Source: Megaustenia siamemsis (lineage: Eukaryota > Mollusca > Gastropoda > Stylommatophora > Ariophantidae). From it: a stretch of 64,000 bases of DNA. The DNA lies in assembly GCA_032433765.1 (NCBI GenBank), contig JAVIAB010000092.1, positions 64,350,458 through 64,414,457 on the forward strand, in the 5' to 3' direction. Made by a program: the position numbers and the translations under genes. The notes beneath the pieces are model-generated. The model did not search any database, had not been told where the DNA came from, and was given only the letters and a program-made list of their open reading frames with translations. Position 1 is the first letter of the stretch. Each line of letters begins with the position of its first letter. Positions 24,341 through 35,499 of the stretch are shown in pieces.

Positions 24341-25420
24341 TGAATACATATATAATTTTTTTTTGTTCTTTTCTCTTTTTCGTTTGCCTTTCTTTCTTTT
24401 TATTTCATTCTTTTTCTTTCTGGCTTTCACCCGAAGACTACTAACTGAATGGCAAGTCACTTTATTCATCCGTTATTATAAGGACATTACGTGGGCGCAC
24501 ATGTGTTGACATTTATTTTCGTATTTCGGCCAAACACATCCGACATCGAATAGACATTTTTACGTACCAGTTTTTCTCTTCGATCCCTTTCTCGCTTGGC
24601 CAGTCTAGACCGATTAGTCTGTTACTAAAGGAGTCTTCATCCTTCAGAATTGAGGATATCGATAATTGATAGTCTTTTGAGTTTTGGTTGGCACCCTCTG
24701 CTGTCACGTTTTTGGTATTTCGACTATCATTTTCGATGGCACATTCTCGGTCTGTTTTGTAGCTGTTTGGATTGTGTTTTAACTGTTATTTTTTTTTCTA
24801 GTTTGTGTGTCAATATTAATTCCTGCTTTGTTCTAGGATAACAGGTGACTTTTTGTGTGCGAATCGAGAGTGGTGTTTTATAATGTTTTAATAGTTCTTC
24901 AGATGTGGATTTCACCATGAGAATACTCGGAGTAATGGTTTCCTTGATTGTAAGAATTTTTAGATAGAAATAACAGTGCACCAAGAACACAACACCAGCG
25001 TGTAATGTAGACTAGTCGAGACCAACTAGTGATAATTCACTAAGGAAAGACAGACTACAATAAAATTCATTAAGTCCTTAACTTTGTAGCAGGGGATAAA
25101 CTCGTTTGTCAGAAAAATCAAGACAGGAGCTAACCATCAAATACGCTTAATTACAACGAACATCAGTATTAAAAAATAAGAACCATCAACATTTGCATCA
25201 TCAATACTGATGTATAATAGTATAGAGCAACATTGAAGTCAAAGTACTAGATGCTTCATACACATAATATCACAGTAAAATAACCTGTTAACATAATTGT
25301 GCTGCATCATAACATTCTTGAGGTGTATGGAAGAGAAGCGAGACCGAGCGATTGTCCTCACTGTCAATACCTTCTGAATTTAGCGATGCATATACACAAG
25401 TACACAGGGTAAGAATACTA
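24341..25420. other. no gene seen
   Basis: T-rich tract at 24357-24420, then unique AT-rich DNA. The minus frames at 24513-24707 and 24727-24990 show no recognisable domain. Confidence 0.5.
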
Positions 25421-25424
25421 TTAA

Positions 25425-25765
25425 ACCACAAGCATATGATCACCAGACCATCGCGCTAACCACTACGCTACCGATACACTCTTAGCAAGTAAAGTACAAG
25501 TCAAGGTTCCCTCCACGCCTTGCTAGTGGTATGAGGAACCTAGTGGCCTTATTTTTCCATGGCCACGACAGATTTGTGGATTCTGTGGTCGGTAACACGT
25601 CACGCAGCCCTAACTTGCCAGAAAGTATCTGGTGCCTACTATTAGAGGCTTGAGGAACCATGGAGCCTTGTCGATCCGAATAAAAAGCCACCACTACTGA
25701 GAATCGAACCCGGACATTTCTGAATGGGAAGCGAGCACACTAACTACTCAGCCACCGATTCTTAT
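25425..25765 (-). mobile_element. tRNA-derived SINE, related to the SINE at 26112
   Basis: On the minus strand a tRNA-like head at 25765-25690 has an A-box-like tggctgagtagttagtg and a B-box ggttcgattc, followed by a body with tggtggctttttattcg and a tail containing aagtaaagta (near 25490). A second A-box-like tagcgtagtggttagcgcg follows at about 25440-25470, so the unit may be dimeric or abut another SINE head. No clear target duplication seen. Confidence 0.65.
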
Positions 25766-26099
25766 AAAGTAGCAATATTTTTTTTAATACACGAGCAAAA
25801 AAAATAGCGTTTAAATAATTAGCAATACTGAAAATTGAAAAGAATGAATAGTTCATTACTAATCTCATTTAGACATTTATGTCTGAAAACTGCAAACTCG
25901 AACTGAAAATTAGGAATATTAAATATAAGGAAATTATAATACTTAACGTAATAAAATAGAAATATTTCCCGCTGGAAAGTAACCATCCATCATGGAAAAA
26001 CAGCACTTTCTGGGGAAACTAGAATAAATGATTTCCCCTCATTGTATTATTGCATTACATAAGGACAGTTTTGTTTTAGTGCATAATTAAATAATCCCG
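25766..26099. other. no gene seen
   Basis: AT-rich unique DNA. Confidence 0.5.
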
Positions 26100-26385
26100 C
26101 AGACATTAACACAGGGAGCCGCGATAGCTCAGTGGTTAGTGAACTGGACTACAAAGGACAAGAGGTAGGGTTCGATCCCAACCGAGGGCTTCCGGGTTCA
26201 CCCAGCCTTAAATGGGTGCCGGTTTTTTTTTCTGGGAAAGTAAAGCGGCACGGCGTAATACCGACCACATTACCTCAAAAATCATGTTCTAAAGGTCGGT
26301 AAAATTTATGGTCACTAACACCATATTCCCTATACGCCACTTGGCGAGAAGGGGCTCTTTAATACTTTACTTACAGACATTAACA
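26100..26385 (+). mobile_element. tRNA-derived SINE, family S1, with 12-bp target duplication
   Basis: The tRNA-like head at 26112-26190 has an A box (tagctcagtggttagtg, 26125-26141) and a B box (ggttcgatccc, near 26169), i.e. an internal Pol III promoter. The body holds accgaccacattacc and cgccacttggcgag, and the tail ends with tactttact. Flanking direct repeats cagacattaaca at 26100-26111 and 26374-26385 are the target duplication. Other S1 copies: 60147-60405, 61770-62030 and 62035-62205, all inverted. Confidence 0.9.
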
Positions 26386-26542
26386 TGACCCAGCGCTGAC
26401 GATAGATTGGTTAAAGCAATAACTACGAAAAGACATGTAAATACAAAACATCGATGTATTTATGAATGATCTCGAAGGTATGTTTTTTATTTGTTGAAAT
26501 ACAAATTTCAAAGATGGAACTGAAGAGAAGATGATAGTACTC

Positions 26543-26887
26543 ATTAGGGTCTGCAGGGGGACTGGTTGGTCTCTAGGCAAGACGTTGGCCTCACGACAGA
26601 GAGGTTGTGGGTTAAATCCCGGCTACCACGGTTGGGATTTTTATTTATGATTTCGCAACCACCCCTGGTCTCAGCAGCGAGGTCAGGCTTGAAACGTCAA
26701 TTATTCATCGACGGAAAAAATATGAGTACCTCCGAAGTCAGAGTTATCTGCCTGTGCGGCGAGGGACCCCTGTGCACACGGCTTCCAGTGAAAAGTAGAT
26801 TAACACGCAAAATTCAGTTCCTAGTCTCTAGGGACTTCGTCTGAGGTAAAAGCTGGAAAACAAGAAAAAAAATATTAGGGTCTGCAG
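26543..26887 (+). mobile_element. tRNA-like SINE, family S2, with 14-bp target duplication
   Basis: A 317-bp element (26557-26873) lies between perfect 14-bp direct repeats attagggtctgcag (26543-26556 and 26874-26887). The head has an A-box-like ttggtctctaggcaagacg and a B-box-like ggttgtgggttaaatccc; the tail is A-rich (gaaaacaagaaaaaaa). The body contains tcgacggaaaaaat and gtctctagggacttcg. The perfect duplication implies a recent insertion. The head is less tRNA-like than in S1. Confidence 0.85.
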
Positions 26888-26944
26888 TAATGGAGCCTGC
26901 ATTGACTGAGAGCGTTTCAAGGTTGTATCTGTTTCGATATTTAA

Positions 26945-27375
26945 TAGGAAAATATTATTGAGTTATTTGCTGGTCATGATCATTACACTCCGAACATGTC
27001 CATAGATGCTCAGATCCCCTCCTCAGCAAGTCCCGTAGTGTCCAGCGATTCCAGTTCAGTATTGGTTGATGGGTCTTCTTACACGCTCACTAAGTTTCTC
27101 GTTTCTGGCTGTGCCCATCTTAACTCCCACATCTCGGAGGGCATTGATGAAGTCCGCGTGATCCATTGGTTGACCATCTTCAATGACAGATCAGCTCGCC
27201 AACTTGTCTGCTCTTTCATTTCCCCATACTCCCGCATGTCCAGGAACGTGGACAAGGGTGACCCTACGTATTTTTTATTTCTGCAGTGACTCCACCCATT
27301 TCCTGCGTACAAAGCTCGCCTCCACTTTTCTGAACATGCTCATCGAATTACTTATTATGGAGTGAACGGTGTAGT
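26945..27375 (-). mobile_element. non-LTR retrotransposon family F, RNase-H-containing 3' tail
   Basis: It is alignable with 60770-61265 and 34370-34570 (ttgagttatttgc, tccatagatgctcagatcc, aagtttctcgtttctggctg). On the minus strand broken frames give the C-terminal RNase H domain region (see the better preserved copy at 60968-61216, FVYVPGHVGNGEMKGR) and a terminal ARNEKLSG peptide. It is 5'-truncated. Confidence 0.75.
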
Positions 27376-27539
27376 CTTGTGACTCTGCCCTACTAACAGA
27401 TGAATCCTAGTCACAGCCATCACCTCCATCGTCATGCTACTCGTGGTTATATGTATGCACCACTGCCTTCTTTGACTATTCTGCCTGACGAGCGTGCTGT
27501 AAATGCCCATGCACTCCTTTTGTGTCGTAATAAGGAACC

Positions 27540-27757
27540 GTCTCTATAGATGACTGCATCTTTCTCATCGGTGTCTTCCTAGATGATTGCATCTTTCTCA
27601 TCGGTGTCTTCCTAGATGACTGCATCTTTCTCATCGGTGTCTTCCTAGATGACTGCATCTTTCTCATCGGTGTCTTCCTAGATGACTGCATCTTTCTCAT
27701 CGGTGTCTTCCTAGATGACTGCATCTTTCTCATCGGTGTCTTCCTAGATGACTGCGC
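27540..27757. repeat. 33-bp minisatellite, about 6.5 copies
   Basis: The unit contains tagatgactgcatctttctc and ggtgtcttcc, period 33 bp (11 codons). The minus-strand frame 27476-27841 reads an 11-residue QSSRKTPMRKM repeat. No start, domain or neighbour supports a real protein. Confidence 0.95.
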
Positions 27758-27759
27758 AT

Positions 27760-28075
27760 TGACCACGACTGAGTAATGGTCCCTACACTTCCTGTCGAGC
27801 GTGACAACACACGAGAATGTGCCCCTGAATGACGTAGGCACCCGTATCCACTCTCATCGGGGGTCTGAGTAGCCTAGTTCGGAAAACCACCCGACTGAGA
27901 TACCGACGTGCAGACAACCTGTGCTCGATTGCCGCTGGAAGCAGTGTGAAATGTACTCGTGGTTGAAAAAAATAAATACCACCGCGGTCGACCCAGCCGC
28001 TGGCAGAAATGGGTATCAGGGTTGTACTCTATGAAGGTGAGAAATGCCGCCTCGCATCGTGAGTTTGCGATGAAG
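27760..28075. other. no gene seen
   Basis: Unique DNA between the 33-bp array and a retroposon tail. Confidence 0.5.
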
Positions 28076-28079
28076 TTTT

Positions 28080-28380
28080 AAAACAACTAAAAATGAAAAA
28101 AGAACTACTAAACACAATTAAAACAAGTACAAATGAAATACATTTTTAGGGCATGTTAAAAGACACAACAGCCTACTGAAAGTAATGTTGGAATGGAAAA
28201 TACAAGGTAAAAGAGGCAGAGCAGACGAAGACTAACATGGACGAGAAACATCAGAAGATGGACAAGTCAAATGATGACAATTTGCACCATCAAAGCAAGA
28301 AACAATGTGGACAGAGTAGAATGGCGCTCCGTGGTAGCCAACCTTCGATGCGGAGACGGCACTCAATGATAATGATGATG
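28080..28380 (+). mobile_element. family C retroposon, 3' end
   Basis: Matches 33985-34255 (aacaactaaaaatgaaaa, aactactaaacacaatta, cttcgatgcggag). It ends in cggcactcaatgataatgatgatg, the same tail as family C at 8617-8640. 5'-truncated and frameshifted. Confidence 0.85.
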
Positions 28381-28439
28381 ATTGTGATCGTGTTTTTCGA
28401 TGCTTTAAGCGACACTATCCAGAAATCTGCTAACACTTC

Positions 28440-28775
28440 AGGATAGGCGGTCGAGCACATATGGGTGAAAACCCGCGTGCTAAGACGCATATTCAAGTCT
28501 CGTACTTTACCTCTATCCACTCCTCGCCAGCGTCGATATTGGTAAGACCACAGATATATTTGATGACATTTTCTGCTTGGCCCACCCATGATTTTCCTCT
28601 TCTTAGCCTGACATCTTCCCATGTGTTGAGCTCTTGGTGCAATGGATTATCTTTATTGCACATATCTTCAAAGTATACCTCATGCCCTCCAGATCTTGAC
28701 CCAGTCACCCATGGTTGGAAAGTCAGGAAGGTACCTCATTGCATGGAGTGTCCGTCGTAAACCACACGATAATGA
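28440..28775 (-). other. unidentified degenerate coding-like segment
   Basis: The minus frame 28493-28708 (71 aa) reads VTGSRSGGHEVYFEDMCNK after MTGSRSGG-type start residues, with Trp and charged residues spaced like a protein rather than random DNA, and continues in other frames to about 28750. I do not recognise it. Given the surroundings it is probably part of another retroposon or DNA transposon. Confidence 0.3.
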
Positions 28776-28866
28776 GCATTGTTTCGTATTATATTTTCTC
28801 TAGCCTGTAAATTTGCGTCATACTGACAGTAAGAATTACAAGGGCATACTAGATTAGTGCGAGGAC

Positions 28867-30945
28867 TATAGCTCGTTTCAAATCATATGCCCAACTTCAA
28901 AACGCTATTACTCTCTAACCGTTTGTTAAATACTTTTGAAATTTTCCAAATGTTATTAGAATGCGAAAGACCCTTTAAATGTATATTTAACAAATATCTT
29001 GCAGCTGCAGTTTTCTTAAAGCGGCGATATTTCTTTGATGTTTGTCAAAATTGTAAATTGTGAAGCCCTAAAGAATAGAAATTACCGTAGTTGCTGGTCT
29101 ACGATTAATTTTCACTAGGTAAAGGCGTGGCCGTAATGGGGAAATAACTGGATAAAACAAAATACCAGGAGAATTATTGTCTGCTCAGTTCGAGGACGGA
29201 CGATAATAATATCAAGGTATACCTGTATGTCCAATTTTCATAGTTGTGTGATCCTGAAAAGGACCGTTTGTTGAAATAATTTAAGGTAATATAGGGGCCA
29301 ACATTGTGGGGGCTGTATACTTTCATTCTGAATCAGACGAGTCTAAAAGATTAATAACTGTTTGGGGTTGAACATTCCACAAACCATCATTTTCCCAATA
29401 TTCCTCTTCCTGTTTTAAGACGTGGTCTTCACATTTAGCCCAATAATCTTTGTCTATATTTAATAAAGCGAGATTAGCAAGAGTCTTTACATCGCATATT
29501 TTGAATGTTGTATTTTCATCTGCCACTTGTCCTTTTAATTTTGCCCAGATTAGTTCTATTGGATTTAAATGAGCATGGTAAGGTGGCAGCCTCAAACTTA
29601 TATGACCGTGCTCTTGGATAATCTTATCTATTTGAAAAATCTTTGTCCTCTGTTTTTGCTTTACTAGAGATAGTAATTCAGGTTTTAAGTACATGTTATT
29701 AAATTGTATGTGCTCCTTTGTGAGCCATATCTTAATAGCATCTTTTGTACTGGATGACGTCGGGACTTTATCTTCAAGTGCAACAATGTTGTGGTACGCT
29801 GCATTGTCCATTATTAGGCAAGATGGTCGATCTAGTACTGGGAGAACAGAATTTTCAATCCAATGTCTAAATATGTGACCATTCATCTCAGAGTGATAAT
29901 CCCGATTGTCTATGGATTTTGAAAGAAAAATGAGCTCTGCATTCTGTATTAGTCCATGTTGTCGACTACCTGCATGAGCAATTATCAATCGCTGTCCTTT
30001 GCTGCTAGGTATTAATCTCGTAATCTTTCCATCTGATGACTGCCATTCCCTTTGGTTAGTGTGGTGAGCATTGATCCATGTTTCATCCAAGTACACAATA
30101 TCATAACCTTGCTTGCGCACCTCTTTTACTTCACGTAAGTACTTGCTTCTCATGACTACTATATGTGGCTTCTCACAGATGATGTTTCGTCCATTGGAAT
30201 ACTTTCTGAATGTAAAGCCTGCAGCTCTCACATTCCTCCACAATGTAGACTTTGATATTTCAATACTGTTGTTCTTTTTCAGCGATACTTTTAATTTTCT
30301 TATTGTAACAGTTTCATTCATACCCAACATTTTGCGAATTTCACTTCTAATAAGTTCACTGTCGAAATTATCCAACATTTTTGCTCTTCCTTGTGATTTT
30401 GTATATTTTGAACATTGACGGTCACGTGCTTGAATCCAGCGATTAAATGACCGTTTAGATAAATCCAAAATGTGTCTTGTCCTATTCTCAGGGTTTTCTA
30501 AAGGATGAAATAATCTTCCTCGTTTAGTCTCTTTGCAAAAATAGTCTTTTAAGACTCATGCTAAATGTTATTGTTCCACGTTACGCCGCTGAATTAACGG
30601 AAATGGAACACACAATGTCTCGTGTCTACTACAAGTGTCTAATTGTGTCACGTAACTCACACGGAAAGCGTGCAAAATCGTAAATTTGAGCGTGTATGGA
30701 TTTGTAATCGCTATTTTTAACTTAAATACTGTAAACACTAAGTTTTGACTACATCAATGGGTCGTTATAAATTTATATAAATCAAATAAGCAATAATAAT
30801 AACCAAATGTTTGTTTTTAATGAAATTAATTCCCTGTTGGGTTCTAATCATTATAACTAAAAATTCAAATTTTGAAAAAATTACAAAAAGCGGTTTAAAA
30901 GATATTGATTTTTAAAGTTAGGCACGACTTATGAAACAAGCTATA
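28867..30945 (-). mobile_element. Sailor-like (DD83E) transposon, copy 2, both ends present
   Basis: Imperfect terminal inverted repeats of about 30 bp: the left end begins ctatagctcgtttcaaatc and the right end, inverted, ctatagcttgtttcataag. TA dinucleotides at both edges fit the TA target duplication of this superfamily. Total about 2.08 kb. Relative to copy 1 it has lost 41 bp in the transposase N-terminal region (near 30545). Confidence 0.9.
29323..30468 (-). CDS. DD83E (Sailor-like) transposase, N-terminally truncated frame
   Basis: A 381-aa open frame for a cut-and-paste transposase of the IS630/Tc1/mariner superfamily. Helix-turn-helix segments occupy roughly residues 30-100. The catalytic triad is Asp128 (YLDETW), Asp221 (LIMDNAAYHN) and Glu305 (LNPIELIWAKL), an 83-residue second spacing. 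Known DD82E Sailor transposases are the nearest described group; the one-residue difference may be family variation or my alignment. The frame runs upstream of the Met at 30468, through residues matching the N-terminal part of copy 1, until a stop created by a 41-bp deletion near 30545, so the natural N-terminus is missing. It could still be translated from an internal Met, but activity is doubtful. Confidence 0.85.
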   Translation of the reverse strand: MDLSKRSFNRWIQARDRQCSKYTKSQGRAKMLDNFDSELIRSEIRKMLGMNETVTIRKLKVSLKKNNSIEISKSTLWRNVRAAGFTFRKYSNGRNIICEKPHIVVMRSKYLREVKEVRKQGYDIVYLDETWINAHHTNQREWQSSDGKITRLIPSSKGQRLIIAHAGSRQHGLIQNAELIFLSKSIDNRDYHSEMNGHIFRHWIENSVLPVLDRPSCLIMDNAAYHNIVALEDKVPTSSSTKDAIKIWLTKEHIQFNNMYLKPELLSLVKQKQRTKIFQIDKIIQEHGHISLRLPPYHAHLNPIELIWAKLKGQVADENTTFKICDVKTLANLALLNIDKDYWAKCEDHVLKQEEEYWENDGLWNVQPQTVINLLDSSDSE

Positions 30946-30949
30946 GTCC

Positions 30950-31385
30950 CTGGAACAGAAGGGTAAGTAGCCTCGATGTTGGCAGCTGTCATAACCTTCA
31001 AGGTGGCTAATCCAATGCAAAATGTGAAGTAGAGGAAGAGTAAGAATGAATTACGTAGAAAGTTGGAGACCAATGTAAAAAAAAAAAAAAACATTCTGCA
31101 CGTAATCAGAGCTTGAAATAATGAGACAAGATAGAATTATATGTAAATAAAATTTGCTAGTGACTTCATGAGACAAACTTTTAAATGTATCCATTGGAGC
31201 TACTAAACAACTTATGATGTATAGATTACTCATGTTTGCAGATTATTTTTAAATGAATAAAAATGCAATAAAGTACACAATTTTTAATAGTATATTCATG
31301 TTTCGCTTAAACTTGAAAAAAGTGTTTACATAAAGAAAAATCTTTCCGGTGATATTGTTTGAAACTGTCGCCCAATCAGACAACT
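30950..31385. other. no gene seen
   Basis: AT-rich unique DNA with an A-tract at 31077-31091. Confidence 0.5.
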
Positions 31386-31389
31386 AGGG

Positions 31390-31700
31390 TTTTACTGGAG
31401 TTCTAACTTGCCAACCAACAATGCAAAATCACAATGGCTGTGTGAGGCCTTGTTTTTGCAGAGACTAACGCAGTCACTTAAACCAATTCGGTTGCTTTGT
31501 TTGTTGTAAATGTGTGTTTTAAATGTGTGTTTTAAATGTGTGTTTTCGAACCTGCGAGCCATGTTTATGGCTGCACTGTAGTCGCCCACGCTAACAGATA
31601 TTGCCACCGCGCTTTGGCGGGAGCTGTGACATGAGTGGAGCGGATATGGGGAATTCCCGACTGCATTGATATTGATTACATGAACAGAACAGAACATTAA
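31390..31700. repeat. dispersed repeat also present at 57540-57680
   Basis: The part at 31555-31697 (atggctgcac, ggtggagcgg-like gagtggagcggat, atgaacagaac) aligns imperfectly with 57540-57675. A short 16-bp tandem (aaatgtgtgtttt words, 31507-31545) lies inside. The element type is unknown. Confidence 0.45.
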
Positions 31701-33060
31701 AAAATATTAATGTTAAAGAAATATTAAACATACTTCGTGTATATTATATACGAAACAAGCTTTAAATTAAACTTAACATTTTAAAAATGTTTCTTAAAAA
31801 ATGTGTTTAAGTCAAAAGAACAAAAATTAAATAATGTCTAATATTTAAACTTCATTGTGATCTTAAATGTAAACTACTTCATGCTTTTAATATGAAGAAT
31901 TTATTTGTTTCATCCCATCTATATGTCGAGTCTTTTAAAGTTTGAATGAATGGAATTAAATGCCAAATATATTTTAGAGCAGTATGACGGAGCACATTCT
32001 TTGACTCTATAGTTTGTCTATTCTTGTGACTATTCTACATATTTTTTTTACAAATAATGTGTGCTATTATTTAATATCACAGTGGGCATTAGATCTCATG
32101 ATTGTATGTGGTTATTTTGTCGGTGAGAACGGATTGGTCAAATTAATACCACGATATGATTTAAATAGGTTGTAATGATCTGTTAGTTGGTAGTACACTG
32201 GATAGTACGAAACACTGTGTCATTTTGTGCAATAGATCATGAAGCTGATATGGCAATGAATAGCTTAAAACCGTGTGACAATAAGCACTAAAGATGATCA
32301 TTATATTTAATAATAAAACAAGGTAAATAAAGAAAGAATGTTTTATTTTAAAACGTTGCGCTCACACTAAGTGATTCATTTCTTTGAAGGCGCTAAGATA
32401 CGACGAATACAACAAAACCCACCATGAAATCAATACTGGACTTATAGGTCTATTTCTCCTAACATCTGCTTCCTTCATTAAACCTCGCTCAGTTTTATTA
32501 CAACATTTCATCTAGTCATGTTTATCAAAAACATATCTTCTCATCTCGTCGATTAAAAAACAGCTGCCACTGATTACGCCATCGAGTATAAATATCCATA
32601 CTGAGTTCGAGCTTTTATATATATGTATCTAAATATTTCATTTTCTTCTTCTTGGTTCGCTATCTTATTTTTAACATTACTCTTAATCACAGAATTATCG
32701 ATGTGATGCAGTAATTTTTTTTTTTTTTTTTTGCTGCTGTAGAGTTTATCAAGCAAAGTGGACAGATCAAGTTAATACTCTGTGTCTCCTGATGAGAAAA
32801 GTCTGAACCACAAGACAATGGCCTAAAATAATAAAATAAGAAAGCAAATAAGTAAGCAATACAGAAAGATAAACATGAAAATAAGAAAGAACAAACGGAA
32901 GAAAGCAAAATGAAAGAAAGAATGAACGAATAAAGAAATATCTATAACATCATTATTTAATTGTCATATACTGCTGGGTGTTTAAGTGAAAAGATGGAAA
33001 TAAAGGTGGAAAATGGGGAATAACAAGTGGAGAAATGGGCGGTGTGAAGGAATTTGAATA
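31701..33060. other. no gene seen
   Basis: AT-rich unique DNA with a T-tract at 32707-32731. No frame with recognisable motifs. Confidence 0.5.
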
Positions 33061-33063
33061 AAG

Positions 33064-33315
33064 ATGAAGGGATGGAGGTTACACACCAAGTGCAATTACT
33101 ACGCAGTGCAAAGGTTTATTTATGACATGCGGAAAGAGAAATCAAACTACCGTGTACCGGACCCGACGTCTGATAGTAAAACATTCGTCTGTACAGCGTG
33201 TGTATCCCAATTCTGGAATCTGCCCAGCTTTATAGAACCGGAGAATAAAGACCGTTTGCTTAAAGCAGTCGTTACGAGGTGTTCCGGTCAGAGTTTTTAT
33301 TTAACCCCATATTAA
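33064..33315 (+). other. isolated 83-codon open frame, unrecognised
   Basis: The translation has a CTAC pair, a Trp-rich centre (QFWNLPSF) and even composition, unlike the low-complexity frames nearby. No neighbour, promoter or splice site supports it. It may be an exon fragment or chance. Function unknown. Confidence 0.25.
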
Positions 33316-33655
33316 AAAAAATAAAACCATGTTGACCCTATCGTGATTGGAAAGAGCGATCTCCAGGTTGGGAGTTCAAAAAGTTATTGAAACCGAGTTT
33401 ATTTATATCATTGAAATTGAGTTACCATTCCATGAAAGTAAAACAAGGCGTTTAATTCAGTTTCAACGTGGTTTATCAGTTCTCATGTGTCTTTATTTTC
33501 ACCTACGTGTAACTTGACTTTATCTTTGCATGTTTCTAACCAGATTGTATTGATTTTTACATCTTTGTCTTGATGTGTTTGTAACTAGATTGTACTGATC
33601 TTGATGTGTTTGTAACTAGATTGTACTGATCTTGATGTTTTTGTAACTAGATTAG

Positions 33656-34262
33656 ATATCAAAGTTGAAGGAAAGACCATGAGACAGTTCAGAGATACAA
33701 CTACCTTGGTCATACTATAACCAGTGATGGAAAATTGAAAAAAAAACACAAAAGAATGGGAATGGCACAAAGCAATGTTAATGCCATAAACAAACATACT
33801 AACATCAAACAAATAACAGCATGGCTAAAACTAAGAATATCAAAATGTTCTATCTTCTCAATATTTCTGTTTGGTGCAGAAACATGGACATTAGACATGA
33901 AAGCAGAACAGAAAATTGAAACCTTTGAAATGTTGATTTTTTGGAAGAATTGGAAGGAAAGAAAAGAAAACAAAACGATGAAGTCTTAAAACAACTAAAA
34001 ATGAAAAGAGAACTACTAAACACAATTAGAACAAGACAAATGAGAATTTTTTGGCATATTAAAATACACAGCAGCCTACTAAAAGTAATCTTGGAAGGAA
34101 AAATGCAAGGCAAGGTAAAAGAGGCAGACCAAGAATAACATGGATGAGTAACATCAAAAGATGTTCGTCAACCTATGAGAACATGCAAAGCAAGAGACAG
34201 AGGGGAATGGCGATCCTTTGTAGTCAACCTTCGATGCGGAGTAGGCACTCAATGAATGAATT
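33656..34262 (+). mobile_element. family C retroposon, 3' third
   Basis: Plus-strand frames read an RT-distal segment (AWLKLRISKCSIFSIFLFGAE near 33820; translations of ETWTLDMKAEQKIE follow), then a C-terminal tail and cggagtaggcactcaatgaa at 34240. It matches the inverted family C copy at 6735-7380 and the tail at 28080. 5'-truncated. Confidence 0.85.
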
Positions 34263-34369
34263 AACTAGATTGTTTTGATCTTTCGTGTTTATAACTAGAC
34301 TTTATGATCTTTACGTGTTTGTAACTGGATTTTTAAAATCTTTACATGTTTGTTACCGTATTATATTGT

Positions 34370-34575
34370 TTGAGTTATTGAGTTATTTGCGGGTCATCAT
34401 CATTGCACTCCGAATATGTTCTTAGATGCTTAGATCTCCTCCTTTCAAGTCTCACAGTGTCCAGCGACTGACGGACGAATCCTGTTCTGTGTTGGTTGAT
34501 TAGTCTTCTTACACATCCACTAAGTTTCTCGTTTCTGGCTGTGCTCTTCTTAACTCCCATCTCTTTTATCTGAAA
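34370..34575 (-). mobile_element. family F retroposon tail, short
   Basis: Aligns with the start of 60775-60965 (ttatttgcgggtcatcatca, ctaagtttctc). The minus frame 34375-34578 ends like the better copy (ARNEKLSG, RLINQHRTG). Confidence 0.75.
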
Positions 34576-34797
34576 CATTGTATAGTTTACGTGTTTGTGA
34601 CTGGATTGTATTGGTCTTTCGTGTTTATAACTAGATCTTTACGTGTTTATACCTAAATTGAATTGATCTTTACGTGTTTATAACTAGATTATATTGATCC
34701 ATATGTGCTTGTAACTATATTGTCTTTATCTTCATATATCTGTAAATAGACAATAGAATCTCTACTGGGCATCGACATTGAACTTTTAGAGAACAAC

Positions 34798-34825
34798 GCA
34801 GAGAGAGAGAGAGAGAGAGAGAGCG
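34798..34825. repeat. (GA)n microsatellite
   Basis: About 28 bp of ga repeats. Confidence 0.95.
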
Positions 34826-34829
34826 CTTG

Positions 34830-35490
34830 CTAAAGTAATGAGGGTGATTTTTATAAAACAGGTCAATGGAAATCACTAGCAGACATGTCACGCAATTCTA
34901 ATCTATATGATATGAAGACGACCTTTAACTTTATATGTCCATGACTTGATAGCACTTTACAGTAAATGTCTATAAAATGGCTACCTAACTGTGCATGACT
35001 AACATAAGGTTTATTTAGCGTCTGCATTTTCTGGCAATAATCACCAAGAATTTATTTTCTTGTTTTGTTTACAATTTTCATTGAATCGTGATGAAGGTTT
35101 CTTCGCATCGTTAACGACCAACTGCATTGCGGTGAGAACCCACGGGAGATAAATCCACTTAACAGCAGATTGCCGATACCATATTTATTGTCCTGTATAT
35201 GCCTCTCTTATTTACATCGCGTGTGTAACAGTATCCGACAGCACAATAATGTTCTTGCAACTGCTCTTACAGAAGAATAAATTAAGTTATTGCTGTCGCG
35301 TTTGCCCTACGTAAGGGATGTCTAAGCAATACTCACCCGTGTGGCTACCAGGGCACTGAACACGATCAGAGTAGAAAAGAATATAGCCACTGCTACGCAT
35401 GTCATAAGAAGTGACTAAGAAGTTTAGGGTCAAGGTCTTCATGGTGCTACGTCAATTCGTGGATCAGAGTTGATACCATATTCATTGTTT
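34830..35490. other. no gene seen
   Basis: Unique DNA without motifs. Confidence 0.5.
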
Positions 35491-35499
35491 TAGCTGTTA

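Larger units (their letters stand above)
33480..34745. repeat. degenerate ~31-bp satellite interrupted by two retroposon tails
   Basis: Units built on gtttgtaactagattgtact and gatctttac occur at 33480-33655, 34262-34370 and 34575-34745. The interruptions are a family C 3' end (33656-34262) and a family F tail (34370-34575). The word taactagatt on both sides of the family C insert could be a target duplication or the satellite unit itself. Confidence 0.75.

Noticed and set aside
26112..26190. Functional tRNA gene
   Set aside because: A and B boxes are present but no cloverleaf acceptor pairing is evident and a SINE body, tail and target duplication follow.
27476..27841. 121-codon minus frame with 11-residue repeats
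   Set aside because: Short minisatellite translation with no start context, domain or neighbours.
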